Shown here: positions 1 to 7,785 of the stretch, one piece after another | How positions within the stretch are numbered: position 1 is the stretch's first letter | Layout of the letters: every line of letters begins with the position of its first letter | Assembly: GCF_008080435.1 (NCBI RefSeq) | Contig: NZ_VRKN01000001.1 | Span: forward strand, 372,001 to 436,000 | DNA length: 64,000 nucleotides | Origin: Enterobacter asburiae | GTDB taxonomy: Bacteria; Pseudomonadota; Gammaproteobacteria; Enterobacterales; Enterobacteriaceae | Reading direction: 5' to 3' | The notes under the pieces: model-generated | Database searches by the model: none | What the model was told of the DNA's origin: nothing | What the model saw: only the letters and a program-made list of their open reading frames with translations | Position numbers and translations under genes: made by a program

Positions 1-147
1 CGCAGATTCATTGATTTGTGGATGAGCCTGAAACTGCAGATTGTAGCGGGAGGGGTCGCTGTGTGAAGACGACGTACAACCACTGACCAGGGCGAAAATC
101 ACCGCGTAAAAGAGTAACCACAGCTTATGAAAATTTTTATTATTCAT
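1..147 (-). CDS. tssJ: T6SS outer-membrane lipoprotein TssJ (partial, N-terminus)
   Basis: N-terminal fragment of a gene read leftward out of the window; 49 codons are visible. The protein starts MNNKNFHKLW, continues with a hydrophobic stretch and a lipobox VSGC (lipidated Cys24), followed by a Ser-rich linker and a beta-strand-like segment YNLQFQAHPQINESA. That layout resembles TssJ/SciN, the outer-membrane lipoprotein that anchors TssM in the T6SS membrane complex. The ATG lies 23 bases after the stop of the SH3-like lipoprotein gene, so the two are probably co-transcribed. Only the signal peptide and the first strand are visible, so the family call is moderate; another small envelope lipoprotein is possible. 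Confidence 0.62.
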   Translation of the reverse strand, partial: MNNKNFHKLWLLFYAVIFALVSGCTSSSHSDPSRYNLQFQAHPQINESA

Positions 148-170
148 AAAAATGCGCTCATGAAAGCCGT

Positions 171-665
171 TTAGTTCAGGATCCAGGTACCGTTAGCGCT
201 GTCTTTACAGGCTTTGCTGTTGCCATCGACATCAACACAGGTCGCTTTTTTACGCGCCTTAGGACGAATGGCCTGTTTACGCACGGCGGCGTCGTACTGG
301 TCGGCCTTGATCACGGCGCGCATCGGGACGTAACCAATCAGCTGATCGTTACCTTCATCGGCAAGCGCCATCCAGTAGTGTTCAACCTGCCCCAGCACCA
401 CATACGTTTTTCCGGTCTCGAGGTTGCGGATAACTTTACCGCCAAAGTCAGGACGGCTCATCAGGGAGGCCGGATACATGGCGCGATACGGCTCGTTGAC
501 CGGCGTGAACTCCGTCGGCGGCGTAACGGCGTGACGGTGGGTTAAGGTTACGCCGTTGACCTGGCTGGTCTCGATCGTATCGTCGTTGATCACAGGTTTC
601 TGCGGCGCTTTACAGCCCGCCACCGCCATTACAAACAGAAGTGAAAACAGTACGCGCATTTTCAT
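171..665 (-). CDS. SH3-like lipoprotein associated with a T6SS cluster
   Basis: 164 residues with a lipoprotein signal peptide (lipobox VAGC, Cys18). The middle part (about residues 70-120, including VIRNLETGKTYVVLGQ and an IGYVPMRAVI segment) reads like a bacterial SH3 domain; the C-terminus is basic, then has two Cys in CVDVDGNSKAC that could form a disulfide. It is probably anchored in the outer membrane facing the periplasm. It is the first gene of a minus-strand unit continuing into the tssJ-like gene, so an accessory role in T6SS assembly at the cell wall is inferred. The exact function is unknown to me. Confidence 0.7.
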   Translation of the reverse strand: MKMRVLFSLLFVMAVAGCKAPQKPVINDDTIETSQVNGVTLTHRHAVTPPTEFTPVNEPYRAMYPASLMSRPDFGGKVIRNLETGKTYVVLGQVEHYWMALADEGNDQLIGYVPMRAVIKADQYDAAVRKQAIRPKARKKATCVDVDGNSKACKDSANGTWILN

Positions 666-920
666 ATGCTTTTCCGTAGCGATATTTCGATGATGGAGAT
701 AAGGGGATGAAGTTTGACTTAAGTGCTATTGTTAAAATAGTCAGGATATTTTCGGGGCGTTACTATTTTAAGGGCATAGCTACCGCACGAGCCCTTCAGA
801 ATAAGGCCCAGCGTCTTCCTGACATATTTTGACAAACGGTAAACAAGTTTACATGAGCTTCGCCTCAATTCAATATTTACCGTTACGTAACTGTTGGTAA
901 ATGAAGCAGTCGGCAGATTA

Positions 921-934
921 TAGGATTAATCCTA
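921..934. promoter_or_regulatory. RcsAB-type box upstream of the T6SS lipoprotein unit
   Basis: TAGGATTAATCCTA is a perfect 14-base palindrome that closely matches the RcsAB box consensus (about TAAGAATATTCCTA) and resembles the flhDC-type box. It lies about 255 bases upstream of the lipoprotein start, so Rcs phosphorelay control of the T6SS unit is inferred rather than shown. Confidence 0.5.
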
Positions 935-1461
935 ATAAAAAATCCTACATGGCCTACACCCATTTATTTTTTCATCAAAAATCAATATAACTGCTTGTTA
1001 TATAAAACAAAAACACAAAAGAGAACCACTTTCATTAAAGCAATATAGCTATTATCGCCACTACCATAATTAGTAGAATTCGCGTATTGGTGATGTCAGA
1101 AGAATATATCGCCGATGAATTATTTGTTGCACTAACAATGTACCTTTAATATTTAACGCAGTTTACGCCTTGAATGTACCTATTTCACTTATGCAGTCCG
1201 GCGTTAATTTCACGGCTCAAAATAACTTTATATTTCACGATGTGATAATTACCCTGTCAGGCATAAATTATCCCCATTAATCATTAAGCCTGAGTTAACC
1301 TTCCTGTCATTATCGCAACCGAAAAATGCACGCAATTGCCCGCCAGTCGCGAGCATTGTCTATTTCTACCGCTCGCAAACTTCATTCGAAGTTTTATTGG
1401 TGCTACATCCTTCCTTGCTCATCGCCATCTATCTCGCCTACCGGGTGATAGATAAGATTTA

Positions 1462-1490
1462 TTATTGAAATGATAAAAATTCGTTATAAT
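1462..1490 (+). promoter_or_regulatory. Candidate sigma-70 promoter for the oxidoreductase-LysR pair
   Basis: TTATTG (1462-1467) and TATAAT (1485-1490) are separated by 17 bases in an AT-rich context and point toward the gene starting at 1669. This leaves a leader of about 170 bases. No EvgA box like that of E. coli ydeP was recognised. Confidence 0.4.
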
Positions 1491-1668
1491 TTCTTTAAAT
1501 ACTTAAACATCAGTTCCTGTAAATCGCTGTAATAAAAAGAATTTAAGATAAAGCATTTTTCCGCACCGCATGCGCGTAGCCATCCGGTCATCATTGCTTT
1601 CGCTTATTGTCCTGCGCAGCGCTTTTATGGGTTCAGACGTTGTGTGACCGAACAAATCAGGAGTGGGT

Positions 1669-3957
1669 ATGAACAAAAAAAGACGCTCAGTGCCAGGTAT
1701 CAGACACTATGACGGTCCTGCCGGAGGCTGGGGTGCATTAAAAGCGACGGCTATCGCGGTACGTACCCAAATGGATACCCTTGATGCCCCCGCAACGCTG
1801 CTGCGCACCAACCAGCCTGACGGTTTTGACTGCCCGGGCTGCGCGTGGCCCGATAAAGAACACAAATCGACGTTCCAGTTCTGCGAGAACGGCGCCAAAG
1901 CGGTGACCTGGGAAGCGACCAGCAAACGCGTTACCCCCGCGTTTCTGGCAGAAAACAGCGTCTCCTCACTGCTGGCAAAATCGGACTTTGAACTGGAAGG
2001 CTACGGTCGACTGACGCATCCTCTGCGCTATGACCGGGTAAGCGATACCTTCCGGCCTGTCGACTGGGACGAGGCGTTTCAACACATCGGCGAAGTATTG
2101 CGCGGGCTCGAACCGGATCAGGTCGAGTTCTATACCTCCGGGCGAGCCTCTAACGAAGCGGCGTATCTGTTCCAGCTGTTCGCTCGCGAATACGGCACCA
2201 ATAACTTCCCCGACTGCTCGAATATGTGTCACGAGGCCACCAGCGTCGGTTTGCCGCGTTCAATTGGTATCGGGAAAGGCACCGTCTCGCTGGACGACTT
2301 CGATAAGACCGAGCTGGTGATCTCCATTGGTCATAACCCCGGCACCAACCATCCGCGAATGATGGGTACTCTCCATGAGTTGGCACGTCGCAATGTGCCG
2401 ATTATCGTCTTTAACCCGCTGCGCGAACGTGCCCTGGAACGTTTCGCTGACCCGCAAAGCGTGATTGAAATGGCGACCTACGGCTCAACGGATATCGCCT
2501 CGACCTATTTCCAGGTCAAGGCCGGGGGCGATGCCGCCGCGCTGAAAGGCATTGCCAAACACCTTCTGGAAATGGAGACCGAACACGGTGACGTGCTGGA
2601 TCACGCATTTATTGCCGAACACACCCAGGGCATTGAGGACTTCGCCGCCGATATCGCGCAAACCCGCTGGGACGAGATCGAGCGCGAGTCGGGCCTGAGC
2701 CGTGCGGCGCTCAAAAAAGTGGCCGATGCCTATGCGAAATCAAATGCCACCATCATTACCTACGGGATGGGAATTACCCAGCACAATAAAGGCACGGCGA
2801 ACGTTCGACTGATTGCTGACGTGCTGCTGCTGCGCGGAAATATCGGCAAGCCCGGCGCGGGAATATGCCCCCTGCGCGGCCACTCAAACGTTCAGGGGAA
2901 CCGTACCGTCGGGATCAGCGAGAAACCCACGCCGGCCTTCCTGAACCGTCTCAAGGACGTATTCGGCTTTGAGCCACCGTCTCACCACGGACACGATGCG
3001 GTGCAGGCCACGCAGGCGATGATTGACAGCCGTGCGAAAGCGCTCATCTGCCTCGGCGGTAATTTTGCCGTCGCGATGCCCGATCACGAGCGAGGTTTTC
3101 CGGCGATGGGTAACCTGGAGTTGAGCGTGCACGTCGGCACCAAGCTGAACCGCACCCATCTGCTGGTCGGTAAAGAGACCTTTATATTTCCGTGTCTCGG
3201 CCGTACCGAACTGGATATTCAGGCCACTGGTCGTCAGTCCATTACCGTCGAAGACTCCATGTCGATGGTGCATGCCTCATCCGGCAAGCTGAAACCCGCC
3301 TCACCGTTACTCCGTTCGGAACCCGCTATCGTCGCCGGCATGGCGAAAGCCACCCTGCAGGCCACTCGCGTAGACTGGTTGACGCTGGTTGAGGATTACG
3401 ACCGGATCCGCGATCTGATCGAGCAGACCATTCCGGGCTTTGAGAACTACAACGCGCGCATCCGCGTTCCCGGTGGCTTCCGCATGCCGCTGCCGCCGAC
3501 GCAACGTATCTGGCCAACGGCGACGGGAAAAGCGATGTTCTCGGTGTTCGACGGTGTTCACGAGAACGCCAGCGGTGAAGGTGAGCATGTTCTGCGGCTG
3601 ATCACGCTGCGCAGCCACGACCAGTACAACACCACCATTTACGCCCTGGACGACCGCTACCGTGGCGTGTTTGGCCGCCGCGACGTGCTGTTTATGAACG
3701 AAGACGATATGGCGCAATCAGGGCTGGAACACGGCGACCGCGTGGATATCGAAACCGCCCTCCCCGGCAACGTTCAGCGTCTGAAAGACATTACCGTGGT
3801 GGCGTACAACATCGCGCCGGGCACGGTCGGCGCCTATTACCCGGAGGCCAACGTGCTGGTACCGCTTGATTATCTGGATAAGGACAGCGGTACGCCGTCG
3901 TATAAATCCGTTCCGGTTCGCATCACCCTGCGCTCAAAAGAGATCCGCATGCTGTAA
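1669..3957 (+). CDS. FdhF/YdeP-family molybdopterin oxidoreductase
   Basis: 762 residues, almost the length of E. coli YdeP (759). It is a cytoplasmic bis-MGD molybdoenzyme related to formate dehydrogenase H; substrate unknown. Cys55, Cys58 and Cys72 (CPGCAWPD then FCENGAK) form a probable iron-sulfur motif, and YdeP-like blocks follow: VEFYTSGRASNEAAY, NFPDCSNMCHE, IGHNPGTNHPRMM, YGMGITQHNKGT, GICPLRGHSNVQG, and a C-terminal cofactor-binding domain with TLRSHDQYNTTIY. ATG 1669 is chosen over GTG 1663 because AGGAG lies five bases upstream of it. The LysR gene follows after 22 bases, so the two are probably one unit. In E. coli ydeP is linked to acid resistance; whether this copy shares that role is unknown. 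Confidence 0.88.
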   Translation: MNKKRRSVPGIRHYDGPAGGWGALKATAIAVRTQMDTLDAPATLLRTNQPDGFDCPGCAWPDKEHKSTFQFCENGAKAVTWEATSKRVTPAFLAENSVSSLLAKSDFELEGYGRLTHPLRYDRVSDTFRPVDWDEAFQHIGEVLRGLEPDQVEFYTSGRASNEAAYLFQLFAREYGTNNFPDCSNMCHEATSVGLPRSIGIGKGTVSLDDFDKTELVISIGHNPGTNHPRMMGTLHELARRNVPIIVFNPLRERALERFADPQSVIEMATYGSTDIASTYFQVKAGGDAAALKGIAKHLLEMETEHGDVLDHAFIAEHTQGIEDFAADIAQTRWDEIERESGLSRAALKKVADAYAKSNATIITYGMGITQHNKGTANVRLIADVLLLRGNIGKPGAGICPLRGHSNVQGNRTVGISEKPTPAFLNRLKDVFGFEPPSHHGHDAVQATQAMIDSRAKALICLGGNFAVAMPDHERGFPAMGNLELSVHVGTKLNRTHLLVGKETFIFPCLGRTELDIQATGRQSITVEDSMSMVHASSGKLKPASPLLRSEPAIVAGMAKATLQATRVDWLTLVEDYDRIRDLIEQTIPGFENYNARIRVPGGFRMPLPPTQRIWPTATGKAMFSVFDGVHENASGEGEHVLRLITLRSHDQYNTTIYALDDRYRGVFGRRDVLFMNEDDMAQSGLEHGDRVDIETALPGNVQRLKDITVVAYNIAPGTVGAYYPEANVLVPLDYLDKDSGTPSYKSVPVRITLRSKEIRML

Positions 3958-3979
3958 GGCTGCTTGCGCAGAGATAACG

Positions 3980-4876
3980 ATGGATATTAAACAGTTAAAA
4001 TACTTAATCGCACTCGACGAGACCCGGCACTTTGGTAAAGCGGCCTCGCAGTGCAACATCACCCAGCCGACCCTCTCCATGCGCATCCGCAGCCTGGAAG
4101 AGGAGCTGGGGCTGGTGCTGATTGTTCGCGGGCAGCGCTTTGAAGGGTTTACGCCGGAGGGTGAACGCATCCTCGCGTGGGCCCGCGCCCTGCTGGCCGC
4201 GCACGACGGGTTACAGGCGGAAGCCGCGCTGTGCAAAGGCCAGGTGGTGGGCGAATTACGTCTGGGGATGGTGCCGCTGGCGAGCGTGGATCCGATGATT
4301 TTCATTCGCCTGCTGACGCAAAAATACCCGGAGCTGACCTACAGCCTCTATTCCATGTCCTCAGCGCAGATTGCCGACGGCGTTAGCCGTAATCAGCTTG
4401 AGCTGGGAATTTGCTATCTCAACAGTATCGACACCAGTCTGTTCGACATTATCCAACTGCCAAAAACGAAGATGGGCCTGCTGCACGACACCCGCCATTT
4501 CCAGCTCGGCCAGGCAACGCTGACCTGGCGCGACCTGACGGATTTTCCGCTGGGTTTCCTGACCAAAGGGATGCATTACCGGGCGCATATGGAGGCCAGC
4601 TTTAACGCTGCCGGCATCGAACCGACGTCCGTTTTCGAGAGCGACTCGACGTTCCAGATCATTCAGGCGGTTCAGAGCGGCGTGTGCTGCGCCGTGATGC
4701 CGCTGAATAACGGGCTGGAGGCACTGAACGGCAATTTCAGGATTGTCCCCATCGCCGACGCGAACATTGAGGCTCCTGTCGGCCTGATTATGCGCAGGCA
4801 GAAGCCCGTCTCCTCGCTGGCGCTGCGCTGCTTTACCGACGCGCAGGAGATTTATCACGCGGACAATGAGGCGTAG
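3980..4876 (+). CDS. LysR-family transcriptional regulator
   Basis: 298 residues. The N-terminal winged helix-turn-helix (MDIKQLKYLIALDETRHFGK, then ITQPTLSMRIRSLEEELG) is classic LysR and most like the OxyR branch. The effector domain spans about residues 90-295. No obvious equivalent of the OxyR redox cysteine pair is seen (VCCAVMP has adjacent Cys but in a different place), so peroxide sensing is not claimed. The ATG at 3980 is 22 bases after the oxidoreductase stop, which suggests co-transcription and regulation of that enzyme. The last 22 bases overlap, tail to tail, the end of the minus-strand PhnD-like gene. Confidence 0.88.
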   Translation: MDIKQLKYLIALDETRHFGKAASQCNITQPTLSMRIRSLEEELGLVLIVRGQRFEGFTPEGERILAWARALLAAHDGLQAEAALCKGQVVGELRLGMVPLASVDPMIFIRLLTQKYPELTYSLYSMSSAQIADGVSRNQLELGICYLNSIDTSLFDIIQLPKTKMGLLHDTRHFQLGQATLTWRDLTDFPLGFLTKGMHYRAHMEASFNAAGIEPTSVFESDSTFQIIQAVQSGVCCAVMPLNNGLEALNGNFRIVPIADANIEAPVGLIMRRQKPVSSLALRCFTDAQEIYHADNEA

Positions 4877-5613
4877 GCCTGGCGCGTCACCACGCTAAAA
4901 CCGCCGATCAGCACCGCGTCGCAAGCCTCCTGATGTACCGGTGAACTCACCAGCTCGCGTAGCGCATCGCGAATGGCGTTCAGCGTTTCAGGCGAGGTGT
5001 TATGCGAAGTAATCAGCGGCAATCCCGGCGTCAGCGGGGTACGGTCAATGATCGCCAGCCCCGCAAGCCGTTCCGGCTCATGGCGCTGCAGCAGTGCCCA
5101 GGTCACGCAGTCGATAGCCGCGATATCCCCTGCCCCGCGTTTCACATCAATCAGCGACTGGCGATGGCTGCCGCTAAAGGACGTTTGCGCGAAAAATGGA
5201 CCGTCAGCGGTCAGGGGAGCCACTTTTTTTCGCAGCGCATTGTAGCCGGACTGCGAGTCCGGGGAATTACAGACCGCACGACGTCCGCGAAAATCCGCCA
5301 GCTTGAGATGCCGATCCTCCTCGCGCACCACCAGAAAACTGCGGTACTGGATCCCTTCGCAGCCCGGTGCCGTGTAGTGAAAACAGCCGACCACCTGCAC
5401 GTCCGGCAGTTGCGTGACCAGCGGATAACCGCAGGTCTGGCTGAGGATTAGCGCAGGCTGTTGCCAGTGGGTCAGCAGGTCAGACCCTGGCTCGCCGGGG
5501 TCACGATCGACGGATACACCGCGCGCAGCCAGCAGCCCCTTGACCGCCAGCCAGAGCGCGCGGGTGTCGGCGCGATCCACACCATACATGGGAAACGCCA
5601 GCAGGTTACTCAT
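4855..5613 (-). CDS. PhnD/SsuA/transferrin-like binding protein without a signal peptide
   Basis: 252 residues with the fold pattern of periplasmic substrate-binding proteins of the PhnD class (LADFRGRRAVCNSPDSQSGYNALRK, SLIDVKRGAGDIAAIDCVTW). The N-terminus MSNLLAFPMYGVDRADTRAL has no secretion signal, so the protein is probably cytoplasmic or secreted by another route, and no ABC permease or ATPase gene is nearby. ATG 5613 is chosen because GGGAAGGG lies just upstream; the start overlaps the stop of the desaturase gene (ATGAGTAA), a sign of translational coupling. A role tied to the desaturase is possible but unproven. Confidence 0.7.
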   Translation of the reverse strand: MSNLLAFPMYGVDRADTRALWLAVKGLLAARGVSVDRDPGEPGSDLLTHWQQPALILSQTCGYPLVTQLPDVQVVGCFHYTAPGCEGIQYRSFLVVREEDRHLKLADFRGRRAVCNSPDSQSGYNALRKKVAPLTADGPFFAQTSFSGSHRQSLIDVKRGAGDIAAIDCVTWALLQRHEPERLAGLAIIDRTPLTPGLPLITSHNTSPETLNAIRDALRELVSSPVHQEACDAVLIGGFSVVTRQAYASLSA

Positions 5614-6577
5614 ACCCTTCCCCCTGTTGTTTTCCGGGGTGAACGGTGACGTCGACGGGTCTGACCCAGAACTGACGCAGCCATTCACCATAGCCCCTGA
5701 CGAGAAAACCGTGGTTTCGCTGCTGGTACGCCTCCCGGTTTTGCTGGTAGATCGCCTTCAGCCCGTACCAGGGAACGCCCGGCAGATCGTGATGTACTGA
5801 ATGGTAGTTGAGATTCAAAAACAGTACCCGCCAGAACAGCCCGGCCTCGTTAATAACAGAGCGCGCCAGCGGATCGTCCGCCGCGCGATGTTCGAAAAAC
5901 GATCGGACCTTGGTCAGCGCCAGCGCCGGATAACTGACCGCCAGCACGAACCAGACGGGTGAAAAACCGGTATGCGTCATCCAGGCGAAGAGCGCCACCA
6001 GCAGCAAAACGTGAACCAGCCACATCGTCATTGCCCGCAGTTGAAGATGACGAAATGCCGTCACGGCGCAGCCCAGCGTCTGAAGGATATCCAGCAGCGG
6101 CGCCAGCACTAGCCGCCCGGCAAAGGTATTCCGGGCGCGGATCGCACGTTTCTGCAAAGGGGAAAAGCGCGCCCAGCGCTCGTCGGTAAAATAGTACGAC
6201 TCAGGGTCATCCACCGGATGGGTCAGGCTATGGTGCCGATGATGGGCGAGATGGGAGTCCCGGTACAGGCCATACGGATACCAGACCGACAGCGGGAGCG
6301 TGCCAAACAGCTGGTTGAGCCAGGCAAAACGCGTGGGGTGTCCGTGGATCAGCTCATGCTGCAGAGACATGTACCAGGCGGTAAACCCGATGAGCAGCAG
6401 CGTGGCGGGCAGCAGGCCGAGCGTTTGCCAGAACGTCAGCGTGGCAAACCAGCCTGCATAAATAGTAACGATCAACAGCCACGTGGGCAGTTCGCTTCGC
6501 CACAGGAATCCCGACGCGAGACGGTGGATTTGATTGCGTTGTTGCGGATGTAAATAGAGGGAGCTTCGTTTACCCAT
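5606..6577 (-). CDS. Membrane fatty acid desaturase (di-iron, histidine-box family)
   Basis: 323 residues with the three histidine boxes of membrane di-iron desaturases: HELIHGH (74-80), HLAHHRHH (109-116) and NYHSVHHD (about 258-265). Hydrophobic helices lie around residues 33-70 and 180-215. The family inserts double bonds or hydroxyls into acyl lipids or carotenoids at the inner membrane; the substrate cannot be told from sequence. E. coli K-12 makes unsaturated fatty acids by the FabA/FabB route and has no equivalent at this place, so this is an accessory gene. It is first in a two-gene unit with the PhnD-like gene and diverges from the DJ-1/AraC regulator. Confidence 0.82.
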   Translation of the reverse strand: MGKRSSLYLHPQQRNQIHRLASGFLWRSELPTWLLIVTIYAGWFATLTFWQTLGLLPATLLLIGFTAWYMSLQHELIHGHPTRFAWLNQLFGTLPLSVWYPYGLYRDSHLAHHRHHSLTHPVDDPESYYFTDERWARFSPLQKRAIRARNTFAGRLVLAPLLDILQTLGCAVTAFRHLQLRAMTMWLVHVLLLVALFAWMTHTGFSPVWFVLAVSYPALALTKVRSFFEHRAADDPLARSVINEAGLFWRVLFLNLNYHSVHHDLPGVPWYGLKAIYQQNREAYQQRNHGFLVRGYGEWLRQFWVRPVDVTVHPGKQQGEGYE

Positions 6578-6726
6578 TCCTTCAGACGCCGTTTCGCCAG
6601 AGACAGTGTCCTGACGATCGGGGATAACGCCTGAAATAACAAAGAACTTAAATCGCTTTGCTTTGCCAGAAACGTGGGGCGCACGTGTTGCTTGACTTAT
6701 TCTGTGATAAAGGTACTTTTCAGGAC

Positions 6727-7707
6727 ATGAAGAAGATCCTGATTATTGTTCCCGACGGCGGCATGCTGTTTGAAGCCGCCGGTATCGCCGACATTCTGAT
6801 GCAGGCCAACCGGCTGCATCCGGAAGGGCTTGCGCGCCCCCGCTACCGGATTATCATCGCCACCACGCAGCCTCACCAGGTGATCCACGGCCAGTCCGGC
6901 CTGAATTTGCTGGCGGACTATCGTCTGCCGGAGCTGGATCCGCGTGAAGCGCTGGATACCATTATCATCACCGGACGCGGCATGAACGAGCTGGAGAGCA
7001 CGGCGGTGGTAGACTGGCTGCATCTCGCTGCGCCACATGCCCGGCGCGTCGCCTCTATCTGCGGCGGCGCGATGCTGCTGGCCCAGACCGGCTTGCTGGA
7101 CGGTCGGCGCGCGACCACCCACTGGCGGCTGCTGGAGACGATGCAAACCCAGTATCCGGCTATCCACGTCGAAGGCGGTCCGCTGTATATTCAGGATGGC
7201 CCCATCTGGACCTCCGGCGGCGTGAGCTCCGGGTTCGATCTGACCCTGGCGCTGGTGGAAGACGACTACGGATTTACCCTCGCCCGCGACGTGGCGCAGG
7301 ATATGGTGATGTATCTGCGCCGTCCCGGCGGCCAGCTGCAGTTCAGCCGTTACAGCCTGCAGCAGCCTGGCACATCCGGCCCGATAAGCGACCTGCAAGC
7401 CTGGCTCCTGCAGAACCTCACCGCCGACCTGTGCGTGGAAAATCTGGCCGAGAAAGCGGCGATGAGCCCGCGTAATTTTACCCGCGTGTTTACCCGTGAA
7501 ACCGGCGTCTCTCCTGCCCGCTACGTGACCGAAGCGCGTCTGGCCGCCGCTCGCCAGCTGCTTGAGCAGACCAGCGATTCCCTTGAGCGCATAGCCGAGC
7601 AAAGCGGGTTTGGTACCAGTATTAATTTGCGACGCGTGTTCGAGAAACAGCTCCACCTCACGCCTGGCGAATACCGCCAGCGTTTCCATTGCCGCAGGAT
7701 GGCATAA
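6727..7707 (+). CDS. GlxA-family regulator: DJ-1/PfpI domain plus AraC helix-turn-helix
   Basis: 326 residues. Residues about 1-190 form a DJ-1/PfpI-like sensor domain with the nucleophile-elbow cysteine in ASICGGAMLLAQTGLL; residues about 220-320 carry the two AraC helix-turn-helix motifs (LAEKAAMSPRNFTRVF, then IAEQSGFGTSINLRRVF). ATG 6727 is preceded by AGGA. It is divergent from the desaturase and just upstream of the GAPDH paralog, so either could be its target. Similar regulators (FtrA-like) respond to small metabolites; the ligand here is unknown. Confidence 0.85.
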   Translation: MKKILIIVPDGGMLFEAAGIADILMQANRLHPEGLARPRYRIIIATTQPHQVIHGQSGLNLLADYRLPELDPREALDTIIITGRGMNELESTAVVDWLHLAAPHARRVASICGGAMLLAQTGLLDGRRATTHWRLLETMQTQYPAIHVEGGPLYIQDGPIWTSGGVSSGFDLTLALVEDDYGFTLARDVAQDMVMYLRRPGGQLQFSRYSLQQPGTSGPISDLQAWLLQNLTADLCVENLAEKAAMSPRNFTRVFTRETGVSPARYVTEARLAAARQLLEQTSDSLERIAEQSGFGTSINLRRVFEKQLHLTPGEYRQRFHCRRMA

Positions 7708-7785
7708 TCTGATCCTTTTTTGTCGTTTACGCCAACCGACCCGCCGCCTACAGTGACTCCAGACAACAGAGATAAGGAGTGCACC

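Larger units (their letters stand above)
666..1668. other. AT-rich divergent intergenic region of 1 kb
   Basis: No convincing gene was found on either strand; the longest plus-strand reading frame noticed is 18 codons (1093-1149) without a clear ribosome site. The stretch is visibly richer in A/T than the genes around it. It separates the minus-strand T6SS unit from the plus-strand oxidoreductase gene and holds a strong RcsAB-type palindrome at 921-934, a 6-bp-arm inverted repeat at 1378-1393 and a plausible sigma-70 promoter at 1462-1490. Its length suggests a complex promoter region or a scar left by gene loss. Confidence 0.6.

Noticed and set aside
1093-1149. 18-codon frame (MSEEYIADELFVALTMYL) in the AT-rich gap
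   Set aside because: Too short, no clear ribosome site and no recognised relative; may be chance.
1378-1393. Inverted repeat AACTTC-ATTC-GAAGTT
   Set aside because: Arms of six bases in AT-rich DNA are common by chance; no T-run and no known operator match.
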